Positions 1 through 12,015 of a DNA stretch of 64,000 nucleotides are shown here, piece by piece. The DNA is taken from assembly GCA_001972305.1 (NCBI GenBank), contig BDDD01000998.1, positions 241,462-305,461 on the forward strand. The letters are read 5' to 3'. Position numbers and translations under genes: made by a program. The notes beneath the pieces are model-generated. The model did no database searches. It was not told the origin of the DNA and saw nothing but the letters and a program-made list of their open reading frames with translations. Each line of letters opens with the position of its first letter. Position 1 is the first letter of the stretch. Source of the stretch: Cephalotus follicularis (taxonomy: Eukaryota; Streptophyta; Magnoliopsida; Oxalidales; Cephalotaceae).

Positions 1-1886
1 TATATAATAAATAGAGTCATGATTAGATCAATTTTAAAGAAAACTCCATATGAGCTTTTCAATGAAAGAAAACCAAGTGTTAGTCACTTAAGACCTTTTG
101 GATGCAAAGTTTTCGTTTTAAATAATGGGAAAGATAATCTTGGAAAATTTGATGCCAAAAGTGATGAAGGAATATTTCTAGGCTACTCTTTGAATTCTAA
201 GGCATATAGGGTGTTTAATAAAAGGACTTTAATTATTGAAGAGTCTATTCATGTCTTATTTGAAGAGTCAAATAGTACTCTGAGAAAGGGAGATGTTGTT
301 GATGATGTAGGTATATTGGAACAAATAGAAAGCTTGGACATCAACAATGAAGATGGTGAAGTTGACAAAGTTGAAGAAGAAGGAGGACATGAAGAAGAAA
401 TTCAACAAGTTCAAGTCACCAAGGAGCCAATTGCTAGAAGAGAAAGAGAATACGTGAAGGACAACGAGGTAATCGGTAATCCTACCGAGGGGGTAAGAAC
501 TCGTTCCGCTCTTAGGGAGTATTGCGATAATGTAGCTTTCATTTCAAATATCGAACACAAAAATGTTTTAGATGCTTTAAATGATGATTATTGGATTGTG
601 GCTATGCAAGAGGAACTAAACCAATTTGGTAAGAGTAATGTTTGGTCATTAGTTCCTAGGCCTAAAAATCAATCCATCATTGGCACCAAATGGATTTTTA
701 GAAACAAAATGAATGAAAATGGGTTAGTTATTCGGAATAAAGCTAGATTAGTTGCACAAGGTTATAGTCAAGAGGAAGGCATTGACTATGATGAAACCTT
801 TGCTCCGGTAGCTAGATTAGAAGCAATTGGATTGTTAATGGCCTTTGCATGTTTTAAAGGTTTTAAATTGCATCACATGGATGTTGAAAGTGAATTTTTA
901 AATGGGATTATAAATGAGGAGGTTTATGTTAAACAACCTCTGGGTTTTAAAAATGTGCATTTTCCCGATCATGTTTTTAAGCTTTCTAAAGCACTTTATG
1001 GTTTAAAGCAAGCACCAAGAGCTTGGTATGAAAGAATTTCAAAATTTCTCTTGGAAAATGATTTCAAAAGAGGTTTAGTGGATAAAACTCTTTTTGTTAA
1101 AACTAAATTGAATGATATTCTTATTGTTCAAATTTATGTAGATGATATAATATTTGGTTCTACTAACGATTCTCTTTGTGTTGTGTTTGCTAACACTATG
1201 AAAGGTGAATTCGAGATGAGTATGATGGGGGAACTCAAATATTTCCTTGGATTTCAAATCCAACAAGGAAATGAAGGGACTTTCATCAACCAATCCAAAT
1301 ACACCAAAGATGTACTCAAAAGATTTGGAATGGAGCACTCAAAGCCTTGCAAGACACCAATGAGCATTGCAACAAAACTTGACAAAGATGAGGATGGTAA
1401 AGAGGTAGATCAAAAGTTATATAGAAGCATGATAGGATCTCTACTTTACCTAACCTCTAGTAGACCGGATATAATGTTTAGTGTATGTCTTTGTGCTAGA
1501 TATCAATCATCACCTAGAGAATCTCACTTAACCGCGGTTAAGCGAATCTTTAGATATCTTGCATACACACCATTATTAGGATTGTTTTATTCACATGATT
1601 CTTTGTTTGATTTGCATGCTTATTCCGATGCCGACTATGGTGGTTGCAAATTAGATAGAAAGAGAACTAGTGGCACTTGCCAATTTCTAGGTAACTCTCT
1701 AGTGTCTTGGTTTTCCAAGAAACAAAATAGTGTTGCTCTATCTACCACCGAAGCCGAATATGTTGCGGCGGGAAGTTGTTGTGCTCAAGTCTTGTGGCTT
1801 AAGCAACAACTTTGTGACTTCAGAATTAGCATTAGCAATGTATGTATTAAATGTGATAATACTAGTGCTATTAATTTGAGTATAAA
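1..1886 (+). pseudogene. Ty1/copia (Sirevirus-type) polyprotein, integrase C-terminus to RNase H, interrupted
   Basis: The frame is already open at base 1, so the true start lies left of the window. It encodes the integrase tail (PFGCKVF..., GIFLGYS..., KAYRVFNKRT), then reverse transcriptase with conserved W(I/V)AMQEEL, KARLVAQGYSQ and the catalytic YVDD at 1135-1146, then RNase H (DADYGGC..., STTEAEY). The family makes cDNA from element RNA in cytoplasmic particles and integrates it. Wording such as LGKFDAKSDEGIFLGYS is typical of Sireviruses (SIRE1/Maximus). Coding stops abruptly at 1886, where Tek1 begins; the remaining codons lie at 12182-12374 in the matching frame. The usual DVKSAF motif reads DVESEF here. 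Without the insertion this part of pol would be uninterrupted. Confidence 0.93.
1882..1886. repeat. Target-site duplication of Tek1, left copy
   Basis: ATAAA lies directly left of the TGTCACAC LTR start; AGAAA lies directly right of the far LTR end. The copies differ at one base. Removing the element and one copy brings the copia codons back into frame. Confidence 0.85.
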
Positions 1887-2610
1887 TGTCACACCTCGTT
1901 TTCCAACTTAATAGACAACATATAAAGTGGTAAGCAATCAACATAAGGAAATCCAGCTCATGTGAAAATACCAATAATCTAAAACTTTCGATAGCGGAAG
2001 CAATAACTTAAATGAGCAGGGTATAAAAGCACATCACGCATCCCATACTACGTGACGCCCGATAACCAAGCGCAACCGTTGATCGCCCAAAACGGAGCGT
2101 GAAATAATAGTACAATACAAGACGACAAATATCATTTGTTACAAAATTCAAATAACATGATCAAAGTTCGATGACTGAAATACGTAAACAAGAAGACAAC
2201 AAGTCTTCTCTTTAATCTCCGTGCATGCTCCATGTCAAGACCGCTCCATCAATCTGTTACAGTAGGGGTTAGCCTTTGTCCTCACTCGACTAAGTGAGTA
2301 AACCCATAAATACAGTTCAGGTCATAAGGAAATGAGTATCATAAATGGATGCATAAAGATGAGCCATGACATGTAATTTTCATAGTAAAAATACCTCCGT
2401 GTGTACATATAAAATATATGCATGCTCACAGTACAAGTATAACTCATAAGTTATATCAACACAGGCAGTAAATATGTTCCCAAAAAGGAACCAGACAAAC
2501 AGTCGTCATGACCGTCGCCACCTCCTGGCCCCAACGTCACGCACTCTTACTCCATCCGAAACGGTTTTGGAGCAAGTCATCAATAAGTTGTTTAGTACGG
2601 CGACTATACC

Positions 2611-2760
2611 AACAACAGGTTACTAGCACAGTGGCTAAGTAATCAACAAGTTATTAGCACGGTGGCTAATAATCAACAGGTTATTATCACGATAGCCAAT
2701 AATCAACAGGTTATTAGCACGATGGCCAATAATCAACAGGTTATTAGCACGATGGCCAAT
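2611..2760. repeat. 30-bp minisatellite in Tek1 left LTR
   Basis: Five tandem units: one degenerate (2611-2640) and four close copies of AATCAACAGGTTATTAGCAC plus GATGGCCAAT. Because 30 is a multiple of three, the array gives an artificial open frame (repeating MANNQQVIST) that should not be read as a gene. The partner LTR has one unit fewer. Confidence 0.93.
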
Positions 2761-3249
2761 AATCAACAAGCACAAGCATTTCACAGTACAAGTCAAGCAA
2801 TTACATATAATTACTTGATCAAATATATTTCTTTAAAATATAGTTTTCCGTTCACAAGTTGTAATAAGTCATAAACTCAAAACAATACATTTCTCTGTCT
2901 TTGGAAATACTTCCCCAATCATTTTGAAAATATATGCATTCATAAATTATACATTTTAGCAAATTACATTTGGTCTCATAATCAAACCCTTAAATCAGTT
3001 CTCTGTCATTGGAAATGCTTCCCCAAGTATTTTGAAAATATATAAATTCATATGTTGGCAAATATACATTTTCATACCCAAATGATCATAATAATCATGC
3101 AAGCTTTTCAAAATGGTTTGACACTTTCAGGAAAGCAACCATAATGCAAAACACAGTAACAATGCAAACGTATGTTCGAAATGCATCTAGGTTCGTTTCT
3201 AGAGTCGTTTCGGGTCTAACGGTTCTCATTCGTGCGAAATTATACTGTC

Positions 3250-3650
3250 CAGGAGGAAAGAGGTCGATGTCATTCCATAAGGCGTCGATGTCTTTTAGCC
3301 TAAAGCGTCAATCCTATGTATAAATGGTTCCAGGCGTATTCGAAGCAAGGACGTCGATATCTTTTACAAAGACGTTGATGTCTTTTTCATACCAGAAAGT
3401 ATCAGTTCGTGAGCCATGATTTAGAGGGTAAAATCCGACCTTTTAATCCCTCATATCAACGAATACCACTCTCTAAACGTGTATGGCATGCTACTGGTTA
3501 ACAGAAGCTTAAGCGGAACGTCAATCCGAAACCAAACAGGTAATTCCAAGTGGCTAAATGACCATCCAAAATGAACATTACAGTTCTACAATTTCCCAGA
3601 AAAGGAGCCGATGTCTTTATAAAAGACGTCGATGTCTTTTACAACACAGA
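3250..3650. repeat. GTCGA-core array, downstream block of Tek1 left LTR
   Basis: About six copies of AAAGACGTCGATGTCTTTT-like near-palindromes, at roughly 3257, 3283, 3351, 3371, 3606 and 3625. In element orientation the block lies downstream of the core promoter (R/U5 side). Function unknown; see findings. Confidence 0.8.
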
Positions 3651-4040
3651 ACGTGTTTCCCACGATTTTAACACACCAAGCTATTATCACATACATTCTT
3701 TACACAACAGTTTCACGTTTTCATGTAATAGCACATGCATGATCAACTCAGTGTATCACAGTAACACTACAACAAGTCCAGAATCTCAATTCAATCAATA
3801 ACATGCAATTCACCATGCTATTCATTAATTTAGAACTCAAAAATGCATATATAAATCCATCACTTTCCCCTACCTTAATGTTCCAAGTTAGGAGCCAGAA
3901 AGTCCACCTCTTTTAGTATCCAAACAGGTCACAGCAGCCTCTCTAGGTCCGTCCCGTAGCTGCACCAGTGGTTCCCAGGTCCAAGCTCCAAACTCCAAGC
4001 TCAACAATGGCACATACACACTCACTGTTTTCTTCTGGTG

Positions 4041-4085
4041 TTTTAAAACGAGAGAGAGAGGTGGGGAGGGTTGTTTTTATGCAGA
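4041..4085 (-). promoter_or_regulatory. Core promoter-like segment of Tek1 3' LTR
   Basis: Read on the minus strand it has GCATAAAAAC followed by a CTCTCTCTC run and GTTTTAAAACACC. The same layout recurs at the equivalent place in the partner LTR and in the LTRs at 15635-16947, 29511 and 48636. Inferred as TATA plus pyrimidine-rich initiator; no expression data. Confidence 0.5.
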
Positions 4086-4377
4086 TGGCTCCTACCTAAC
4101 CTTCTTCTTCTGCCATATAACAGGCCCCCCTTGTGCTCTCTCCTACTTCCAGGTTTTCTGCATTTCTCTTTTGTCTTCTTCTTTCTTTCTTATGCAGGTT
4201 GCATGTGAGGGTGGTAATCCCTTGCATGTTCCATGTGAGGCAGGTTTTGGAACATGTTAGGCAACACACCATTGTGATTAACACGTCACAATGAACTCGA
4301 AAAGGCGTCTGGTAAAGCCTTATAAAAATCCCCCTTGCATGTTACTCTGCCGACGAAGAACGTGATGGCCATTCTTA

Positions 4378-4540
4378 CAAAGGCGTCGACGTCTTTACCT
4401 AGACATCGATGTCTTTTCTCTTTTGTAAGAAGGTGTCGATGTCTTCACAAAATGTCGACGCGCATGCTTATGCAATCACGTGTATCCTGGTTTACAAAGA
4501 GGTCGACGTCTTTTCCAAGGGCGTCGATGTCTTTATCCCA
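4378..4540. repeat. GTCGA-core array, U3 block of Tek1 left LTR
   Basis: Six copies near 4381, 4402, 4433, 4461, 4500 and 4520, mixing GGCGTCGACGTC, GACATCGATGTC and AATGTCGACGCG forms. In element orientation the block lies 160-320 bp from the LTR 5' end, ahead of the promoter. Confidence 0.8.
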
Positions 4541-4698
4541 AAACGCCGTTTCAAGCTTTAACATCCTCATTTCGTTCCCAAGTCCATAATTAGGGTTTGC
4601 AAGCATCTTTTGAGTCCAAAACTCAACATTCTCATTAAATCAAGTTTAATGATACATCATAATAGAATTATTACATCATGAAAATACCGGGCGTTACA

Positions 4699-4713
4699 TC
4701 CACCCCTCCTTCA
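4699..4713 (-). promoter_or_regulatory. Polypurine tract of Tek1
   Basis: On the minus strand GAAGGAGGGGTGGA abuts the 3' LTR. This is the usual plus-strand DNA primer site; the same sequence lies at the same place in Tek2. Confidence 0.9.
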
Positions 4714-4743
4714 AGAAATTTTGTCCTCGAAATTTACACAATA

Positions 4744-6123
4744 CTAGAACAAGTGTGGGTAACGTTCTCGGATGTCTTCCTCACGCTCCCAAGTTGCCTC
4801 ATCAGGTTTGTGAAACTGCCATTGAACCTTGACCATGGAAATGGTTCGGTTCCTCAAGGTCTACGTCTTCCGATCGAGAATCCGCACAGGTAACTCTTCA
4901 CAAGATAGGTCATCCTGTACAGGAACAGTATCATAATCCAGGACATGTGACAGGTCCGGGATATACCTTCTCAGCATAGATATGTGGAAGACGTCGTGTA
5001 CGTTTGACAGTGGAGGAGGTAAGGCAAGCTGGTAGGCTACCTCCCTGACTCTCTCCAGAATTTCGAAAGGACCAATGTAGCGAGGAGCTAATTTGCCCTT
5101 TCTTCCAAACCGTTGCACGCCCTTCCACGGTGATAGTTTCAGGAACACGTGATCACCCACGTTAAAGACCAGAGGTCTCCTCTTTACACTATCAGTGTAA
5201 CTCTTCTGCCGACTCTGAGCAGCAAGCAGCTTCTTCTTGATCGTCCTGATCTTCTCCGAAGTTTCCTCCACTAGTTCTATCCCGAGTAAAGGTCGCTCCC
5301 CGACCTCATCCCAACACACAGGGGATCTGCACTTCCTCCCATACAGTGCCTCAAACGGTTCCATGCCGATACTGGAGTGATAGATGTTGTTGTATGAAAA
5401 CTCTATCAGAGGAATGTGATCCACCCAGGTACCAGCAAAGTCAATAACGCAAGCCCGTAGCATATCCTCCAAGGTCTGGATGGTACGCTCAGACTGCCCA
5501 TCGGTCTGAGGGTTGAAGGCAGTAGTCAAGTTCAGCTTCGTCTCGAAAGCTGACTGAAACCTCTTCCAGAAGTTGGAAGTGAAGATAGCATCTCTAACAC
5601 ATACGATGCTGACTGGAACACCGTGCAGTCTCACAATCTCCTTTACATACAACCGAGCCAACTTGCTCGCAGAATCTGTGACATGTGTGGGCAAGAAGTG
5701 CGCTGACTTGGTGAGTCTATCCACGATGACCCACACAGCATTGTGACGGTTCCGAGTCAAAGGAAAACCCGAAATGAAATCCATTGTAACATGTTCCCAC
5801 TTCCACTCTGGAATTGGTAAAGGTTGTAGCAAACCTGCCGGTCTCTGGTGCTCGGCCTTAACTATCTGGCAAGTCCAACACTTCGCCACATACTCGGCAA
5901 TCTCCCGCTTCACGCCGAGCCACCAATAACACTCCTTCATGTCTTGATACATCTTCGTGTTGTACATAGATTTATGAGCCCCGCGGAGTAGCTCATCCTT
6001 CACTCTAGGCTCATTCGGAAGACATACACGTCCCCGATATCTCATAATACCATCTTCGTGTATTCTAAAATCCGACACCGAATCCAGATTCTCTCGAATC
6101 TGCCGCAGTTCAGGATCATGCGG
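4744..6123 (-). pseudogene. Tek1 integrase with chromodomain-like C-terminal tail
   Basis: Joins element DNA to the host chromosome; the tail is thought to guide chromoviruses to heterochromatin. Visible are RYRGRVCLP, the C-x2-C half of the HHCC zinc finger (CWTC), the core with MDFISGFP, DGQSERT, a GPF/Y-like IGPFEILERV and the tail KVQWQFH...ATWEREEDIRERYPHLF ending at 4744. Three lesions stand out. A stop at 4861-4863 cuts off the tail. About six residues including the second zinc-binding His are missing (AHKSMYNTKMYQ). VCVRDAIF has Val where relatives have the catalytic Asp of VCDRDAIF. It is in frame with the upstream RT after a stop at 6124-6126. Confidence 0.93.
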
Positions 6124-7431
6124 TTATGCCTCTTTGATGCGATGCAGTAGCACTGGTTCTACCCGTATGTCTGCTAGAATGATCCCCGGTGACTGATTAA
6201 ACGGGTACCATTCTTGGAAGTCTTCCAGCATCTTCCATTGCGACACCATAGTACTAGCAAGAATAGCCTTGCGGCTCAAGGCATCAGCGACTACGTTCAC
6301 TTTCCCCGGGTGGTACTGGATGTTGCAGTCATAATCATTAAAGAATTCTACCCATCTACGTTGTCTCATGTTCAGCGTGTCCTGGCAGAACAGGTATCTC
6401 AAACTCTTATGATCGGTAAAGATCTCAAACTGCGCCCTGTAAAGATAGTGTCTCCACTTCTGAAGGGCAAAGATAATAGCTGCAAGCTCAAGGTCATGGG
6501 TCGGGTAGTTTTCCTCGTACGGTTTAAGATTCCTTGAGGCATATGCAATTACTCTGCCTCGCTGCATTAACACACAGCCCAAACCCTTTCCCGATGCATC
6601 ACTGTAGATTGTAAAGCCCTCATTACCTTCAGGTAATGCCAAAATAGGAGCGGAAACCAACCGATCCTTCAGTTCACGGAAAGTAGCTTCGCAACCTTCA
6701 TCCCAGACAAACAAGGTCTTCTTCTGGGTCAACCTAGTCAAAGGCTCAGCTATTCTTGAGAAATTCTGAATAAACCTTCTGTAATACCCCGCCAGGCCAA
6801 GAAAACTGCGTACCTCCGTCACATTCCTCGGCTGTGGCCAATCTTGTACCACCTCTGTCTTTGACGGATCCACCGCCAGACCTTCTCCAGATACAATGTG
6901 ACCAAGAAAGATCACATGGTCAAGCCAAAATTCACACTTACTGAATTTGGCATACAGTTGGTGCTCTCGGAGAATCTGTAGAGCCAACCTCAGGTGGGAA
7001 GCATGCTCTTCCTCACTTTTCGAGTATACAAGCACGTCGTCAATGAACACAACGACGAACTGGTCCAAGTACGGTCAGAACACATCGTTCATTAATGACA
7101 TGAACGTAGCCGGTGCATTGGTAACACCAAAAGGCATCACTAGGAATTCATAGTGACCGTATCTTGTCCGGAAGGCAGTTTTCTCTATATCTCCTTCCCT
7201 CACCCTCAACTGGTGATATCCTGCTCTCAGATCAAGCTTTGAGAACACCCTCACTCCTTGTAACTGGTCGAATAAATCCTCGATGTGGGGTAAAGGGTAT
7301 TTATTCTTGATAGTTGCTTTGTTCAACATTCTGTAGTAAATACAGAGTCTCATCGACCCATCTTTTTTTTTTGACAAACAGCACAGGTGCACCCCACGGT
7401 GAAACACTGGGTCGTACAAAACCTTTATCAA
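6124..7431 (-). pseudogene. Tek1 reverse transcriptase and RNase H
   Basis: Contains KKKDGSMR, the conserved [24 protein letters not shown], catalytic FIDD near 7036-7047, [12 protein letters not shown] and an RNase H-like region ([35 protein letters not shown]). A TGA at 7075-7077 breaks it just before the FIDD motif and a TAA at 6124-6126 ends it before integrase; both lie in the same frame, so they are point lesions. It is out of frame with protease because of a run of ten A (minus strand) at about 7365-7374. Confidence 0.93.
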
Positions 7432-8302
7432 TCAGGTCTTGTAATTGCATCTTTAGCTCTCGCAACTCAGCCGGAGCCATCCGATAGGGTGATTTAGAGA
7501 TAGGTGTCGTTCCAGGAACAAGGTCGATAATGAACTCCATACCCCTCTTGGGTGGTAAGGATCCCAAGTCATCAGGAAACACATCCGGAAATTCGTATAC
7601 AACTGGAATTTCCCCCAAACTCAAGCCTTTATCCTTCCTTCTATTAATAACATAAGCCAAATATCCCTCGCATCCCTTCTCCAGGTATCTCGATGCTCGG
7701 ATAAAAGATATGATCGGTGTAGAAAATCCCTTGTCTCCCTTGAACTGAAAAGTCATTCCGTCGGGCAGACAAAAATCCACTGTCTTGTGGTAACAATCCA
7801 TACGAGCACGGTGCGCCGATAGCCAATCCATCCCCAATATCACATCGAAGTCACGGATAGGCAATACAATCAGGTATGCATACAAAGGAATGTCTGCCAT
7901 AGACATCTCACAACTCCTATATACCAAGTCAGTATACATAGAAGTCCCAGTCGGTGTACTCACATCAAGTGTATAAGACAAGCAGTCAGGGGTGACATCT
8001 AAACAAGATGCAAAATGTGCAGATATAAATGAATGTGATGCAACTGAATCCATCAGTACTCTAGCAGAATAACCATATACATACAGAGTACCTCCAACAA
8101 CAGAAGTCGACTCTGGAACCTCAGTTTGGGCAAGTACAAAAACTCTACCTTTTGCGATGCCCTTGCCGGTATCTCTCCTCTGTGATGGTCCTGCGCCCGC
8201 ACCACTGCTGCTCCCCGGCCCAGTAGGTGCTGTAGCTGAACCCTTCGGGCAGTCTCTCACCGAATGGCCAGATGCTCCACACCTCAAACATAGCCCATTC
8301 AT
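7375..8302 (-). pseudogene. Tek1 second zinc knuckle, protease and RT N-terminus
   Basis: Continues the gag frame. It opens with a zinc knuckle (C-LR-C-GASG-H-SVRD-C), then aspartic protease (VLMDSVASHSFIS), then the RT lead-in ([42 protein letters not shown]). The protease triad, normally Asp-Thr/Ser-Gly, reads Asp-Ser-Val (codons near 8042-8050), a change expected to impair cleavage. The reading frame is lost at the ten-base homopolymer near 7370. Confidence 0.92.
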
Positions 8303-8317
8303 CCTCCAACAATCCTT

Positions 8318-9274
8318 CTACAAGTGGCCCTTCCGACCACAGTGATAGCAAGCTCCGGTTCCCGCATTACTCCCCTGACTAGGAGTCCTCAGTGTGGCAG
8401 TCTGCCCAAATCTGTTCTTCGATGACTTACTCGGAGAACCACTACCTTGCCATTTCGAAGAAGCTGGTCTTGTCGGGTTCTGTTTAATTTGTTGCACCCG
8501 AGCCCTCTCTGCTCGGTCCTCACCAGATATGCTCTCTAGCAGTCTCGCCTTCTGTGCGACCTCTGCAAAGGTACCCAGCTCCATAGCCCTAATCATTGAC
8601 CGAAGGTCCGGTCGCAAACCCTTCAAAAACCTCCTTATCTTCTTCGCATCATCAGCTACCAGATATGGTGAGTGTCTGGATAACTCCATGAATCCGGCCT
8701 GGTACTCGGCCACAGACATCTCCCCTTGCCGTAACTCTAGAAGCTCACTATCCCTCCGTTCTTGCTCCATCCGAGGTACATAGGAATCGAGGAACTCTGT
8801 CTGGAACCTCTCCCACGTAGCCTCAAGTCCAGCTGACTCCCACTTTGCTTTGACCATTTCCCACCAATGAGTGGCCTCTCCCCATAGACGGTACACGGCA
8901 AATTTCAGCTTTTGAGCATCAGTACAGTCCATCACTGTAAAAATCTTCTCTAAATCTTGAAGCCATCTTTCAGCAATTGTGACGTCAAGCTCTCCCCGAA
9001 AACTAGGTGGGTTTTGTCTCATGAATCTCTCGATGTCCCTTCCGAATTGACTACCATCCTCTCCCGGGCAATGATCGGGAGCTCTGTGTTGCGGTCGGGC
9101 TTGCGCGTAGTGTTGGCGCATTTCCTCCGCATTGGCCATATTGTAGGCCATCTGCTGTTGGAAATAGTCAGCAATCCGGGTCATTGGATCCCTATTATCC
9201 TGAGGAACATTCCCTCCCTCGGGGGCATTGGCTCCAGCGGCCCTAGCCCTACCACGCGTTCTCCTTCGGTCCAT
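8318..9274 (-). pseudogene. Tek1 gag (capsid/nucleocapsid)
   Basis: 318 codons starting MDRRRTRGRA, about 110 bases after the primer site. Gag forms the particle shell and binds the element RNA. The retrotransposon gag domain spans roughly residues 90-210 (FMRQNPPSFRG, WLQDLEKIF, LWGEATHWWEMVKAKW, FLDSYVP, YLVADDAKKIRRF), followed by a basic Ser/Gln-rich linker and the first zinc knuckle (CYHCGRKGHL). A TAG at 8318-8320 falls inside that knuckle, between its His and last Cys; the frame continues in phase afterwards, so this was one gag-pol frame. Confidence 0.95.
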
Positions 9275-9372
9275 ATGTTCCTATAAGAAGGACGATGGTT
9301 AGTCACGACTTTAGGAAAACAATTTATTGATTGCCAAGGAACTTATCCAAGCTAAGCATATAATGGATATAT

Positions 9373-9384
9373 GCTCTGATACCA
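9373..9384 (-). promoter_or_regulatory. Primer binding site of Tek1
   Basis: TGGTATCAGAGC on the minus strand, three bases inside the 5' LTR. It matches the 3' end of plant initiator Met-tRNA. Confidence 0.95.
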
Positions 9385-10110
9385 CGTTGTCACACCCCGT
9401 TTTCCAACTTAATAGACAACATATAAAGTGGTAAGCAATCAACATAAGGAAATCCAGCACTTGTGAAAATACCAATAATTTAAAACTTTCGATAGCGGAA
9501 GCAATAACTTAAATGAGCAGGATATAAAAGCACATCACGCATCCCATACTAAGTGACGCCCGATAACCAAGCGCAACCGTTGATCGCGCAAAACGGAGCG
9601 TGAAATAATAGTACAATACAAGACGAAAAATATCATTTGTTACAAAATTCAAATAACATGATCAAAGTTCAATGACTGAAATACATTAACAAGAAGACAA
9701 CAAGTCTTCTCTTTAATCTCCGTGCATGCTCCATGTCAAGACCGCTACATCAATCTGTTACAGTAGGGGTTAGCCTTTGTCCTCACTCGGCTAAGTGAGT
9801 AAACCCATAAATACAGTTCAGGTCATAAGGTAATGAGTATCATAAATGGATGCATAAAGATGAGCCATGACATGTAATTTTCATAGTAAAAATACCTCCG
9901 TGTGTACATATGAAATATATGCATGCTCACAGTACAAGTATAACTCATAAGTTATATCAACACAGGCAGTAAATATGTTCCCCAAAAGGAACCAGACAAA
10001 CAGTCGTCATGACCGTCGCCACCTCCTGGCCCCAACGTCACGCACTCTTACTCCATCCGAAACGGTTTTGGAGCAAGTCCTCAATAAGTTGTTTAGTACG
10101 GCGACTAAAC

Positions 10111-10230
10111 CAACAACAGGTTACTAGCACAGTGGCTAAGTAATCAACAAGTTATTAGCACGGTGGCTAATAATCAACAGGTTATTAGCACGATAGCCAA
10201 TAATCAACAGGTTATTAGCACGATGGCCAA
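10111..10230. repeat. 30-bp minisatellite in Tek1 right LTR
   Basis: Same unit as at 2611-2760 but four copies instead of five. Confidence 0.92.
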
Positions 10231-10724
10231 TAATCAACAAGCACAAGCATTTTATAGTACAAGTCAAGCAATTACATATAATTACTTGATCAAATATATT
10301 TCTTTAAAATATAATTTTCCGTTCACAAGTTCTAATAAGTCATAAACTCAAAACAATACATTTCTCTGTCTTTGGAAATACTTCCCCAATCATTTTGAAA
10401 ATATATGCATTCATAAATTATACATTTTCGCAAATTACATTTGGTCTCATAATCTAACCCTTAAATCAGTTCTCTGTCATTGGAAATGCTTCCCCAAGTA
10501 TTTTGAAAATATATAAATTCATATGTTGGCAAATATACATTTTCATACCCAAATGATCATAATAATCATGCAAGCTTTTCAAAATGGTTTGACACTTTCA
10601 GGAAAGCAACCATAATGCAAAACACAGTAACAATGCAAACGTATGTTCGGAATGCATCTAGGCTCATTTCTAGAGTCGTTTCGGGTCTAACGGTTCTCAT
10701 TCGTGCAAAATTATACTGTCCAGG

Positions 10725-11115
10725 AGGAAAGACGTCGATGTCATTCCATAAGGCGTCGATGTATTTTAGCCTAAAGCGTCAATCCTATGTATAAATGGTT
10801 CCAGGCGTATTCGAAGCAAGGACGTCGATGTCTTTTACAAAGACGTCGATGTCTTTTTCATACCAGAAAGTATCAGTTCGTGAGCCATGATTTAGAGGGT
10901 AAAATCCGACCTTTTAATCCCTCATATAAATGAATACCACTCTCTAAACGTGTATGGCATGCTACTGGTTAACAGAAGCTTAAGCGGAACGTCAATCCGA
11001 AACCAAACAGGTAATTCCAAGTGGCTAAATGACCATCCAAAATGAACATTACAGTTCTACAATTTCCCAGAAAAGGAGTCGATGTCTTCATAAAAGACGT
11101 CGATGTCTTTTACAA
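10725..11115. repeat. GTCGA-core array, downstream block of Tek1 right LTR
   Basis: Copies near 10731, 10751, 10821, 10841, 11077 and 11097. Two positions that have decayed in the left LTR (3361 region) keep the full GACGTCGATGTC here. Confidence 0.8.
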
Positions 11116-11525
11116 CACAGAACGTGTTTCCCACGATTTTAACACACCAAGCTATTATCACATCCATTCTTTACACAACAGTTTCACGTTTTCAAGTAAT
11201 AGCACGTGCATGATCAACTCAGTGTATCACAGTAACACTACAACAAGTCCAGAATCTCAATTCAATCATTAACATGCAATTCACCATGCTATTCATTAAT
11301 TTAGAACTCAAAAATGCATATATAAATCCATCACTTTCCCCTACCTTAATGTTCCAAGTTAGGAACCAGAAAGTCCACCTCTTTTAGTATCCAAACAGGT
11401 CACAGCAGCCTCTCTAGGTCCGTCCCGTAGCTGCACCAGTGGTTCCCAGGTCCAAGCTCCAAGCTCCAAGCTCCAAGCTCAACAATGGCACATACACACT
11501 CACTGTTTCCTTCTGGTGTTTTAAA

Positions 11526-11560
11526 ACGAGAGAGAGAGGTGGGGAGGGTTGTTTTTATGC
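11526..11560 (-). promoter_or_regulatory. Core promoter-like segment of Tek1 5' LTR
   Basis: Minus strand GCATAAAAAC (11551-11560), then CTCTCTCTCG about 15 bases on, about 620 bp into the LTR. The same spacing is seen in Tek2 and Tek3. Predicted, not measured. Confidence 0.5.
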
Positions 11561-11854
11561 AGATGGCTCCTACCTAACCTTCTTCTTCTGCCATATAACA
11601 GGCCCCCCTCGTGCTCTCTCCTACTTCCAGGTTTTCTGCATTTCTATTTTGTCTTCTTCTTTCTTTCTTATGCAGGTTGCATGTGAGGGTGGTAATCCAT
11701 TGCATGTTCCATGTGAGGCAGGTTTCGGAACATGATAGGCAACACACCATTGTGATTAACACATCACAATGCACTCGAAAAGGCGTCTGGTAAAGCCTTA
11801 TAAAAATCCCCCTTGCATGTTACTCTGCCGACGAACAACGTGATGGCCATTCTT

Positions 11855-12015
11855 ACAAAGGCATCGACGTCTTTACCTAGACGTCGATGTCTTTTCTCTT
11901 TTGTAAGAAGGTGTCGATGTCTTCACAAAATGTCGACGCGCATGCTTATGCAATCACGTGTATCCTGGTTTACAAAGACGTCGACGTCTTTTCCAAGGGC
12001 GTCGATGTCTTTATC
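11855..12015. repeat. GTCGA-core array, U3 block of Tek1 right LTR
   Basis: Six copies near 11860, 11880, 11911, 11931, 11980 and 12000, parallel to the array at 4378-4540. Confidence 0.8.

Larger units (their letters stand above)
1887..4698 (-). repeat. Tek1 3' LTR (left in window), 2812 bp
   Basis: Starts TGTCACACC and ends GGGCGTTACA. It matches 9388-12176 base for base over most of its length. It carries five tandem 30-bp units at 2611-2760, a core promoter-like segment near 4041-4085 and GTCGA-core arrays at about 3250-3400, 3600-3650 and 4378-4540. It is 23 bp longer than its partner, explained by one extra 30-bp unit minus one 7-bp unit. Confidence 0.95.

Noticed and set aside
2662..2874. 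Open frame with repeating MANNQQVIST peptide
   Set aside because: It is the 30-bp LTR minisatellite read in one frame; the unit length, a multiple of three, keeps the frame open. No homologue, and the repeat number differs between the two LTRs.
8394..9286. Plus-strand open frames of 129 and 109 codons
   Set aside because: They are antisense shadows of Tek1 gag, which shows clear gag motifs on the minus strand.
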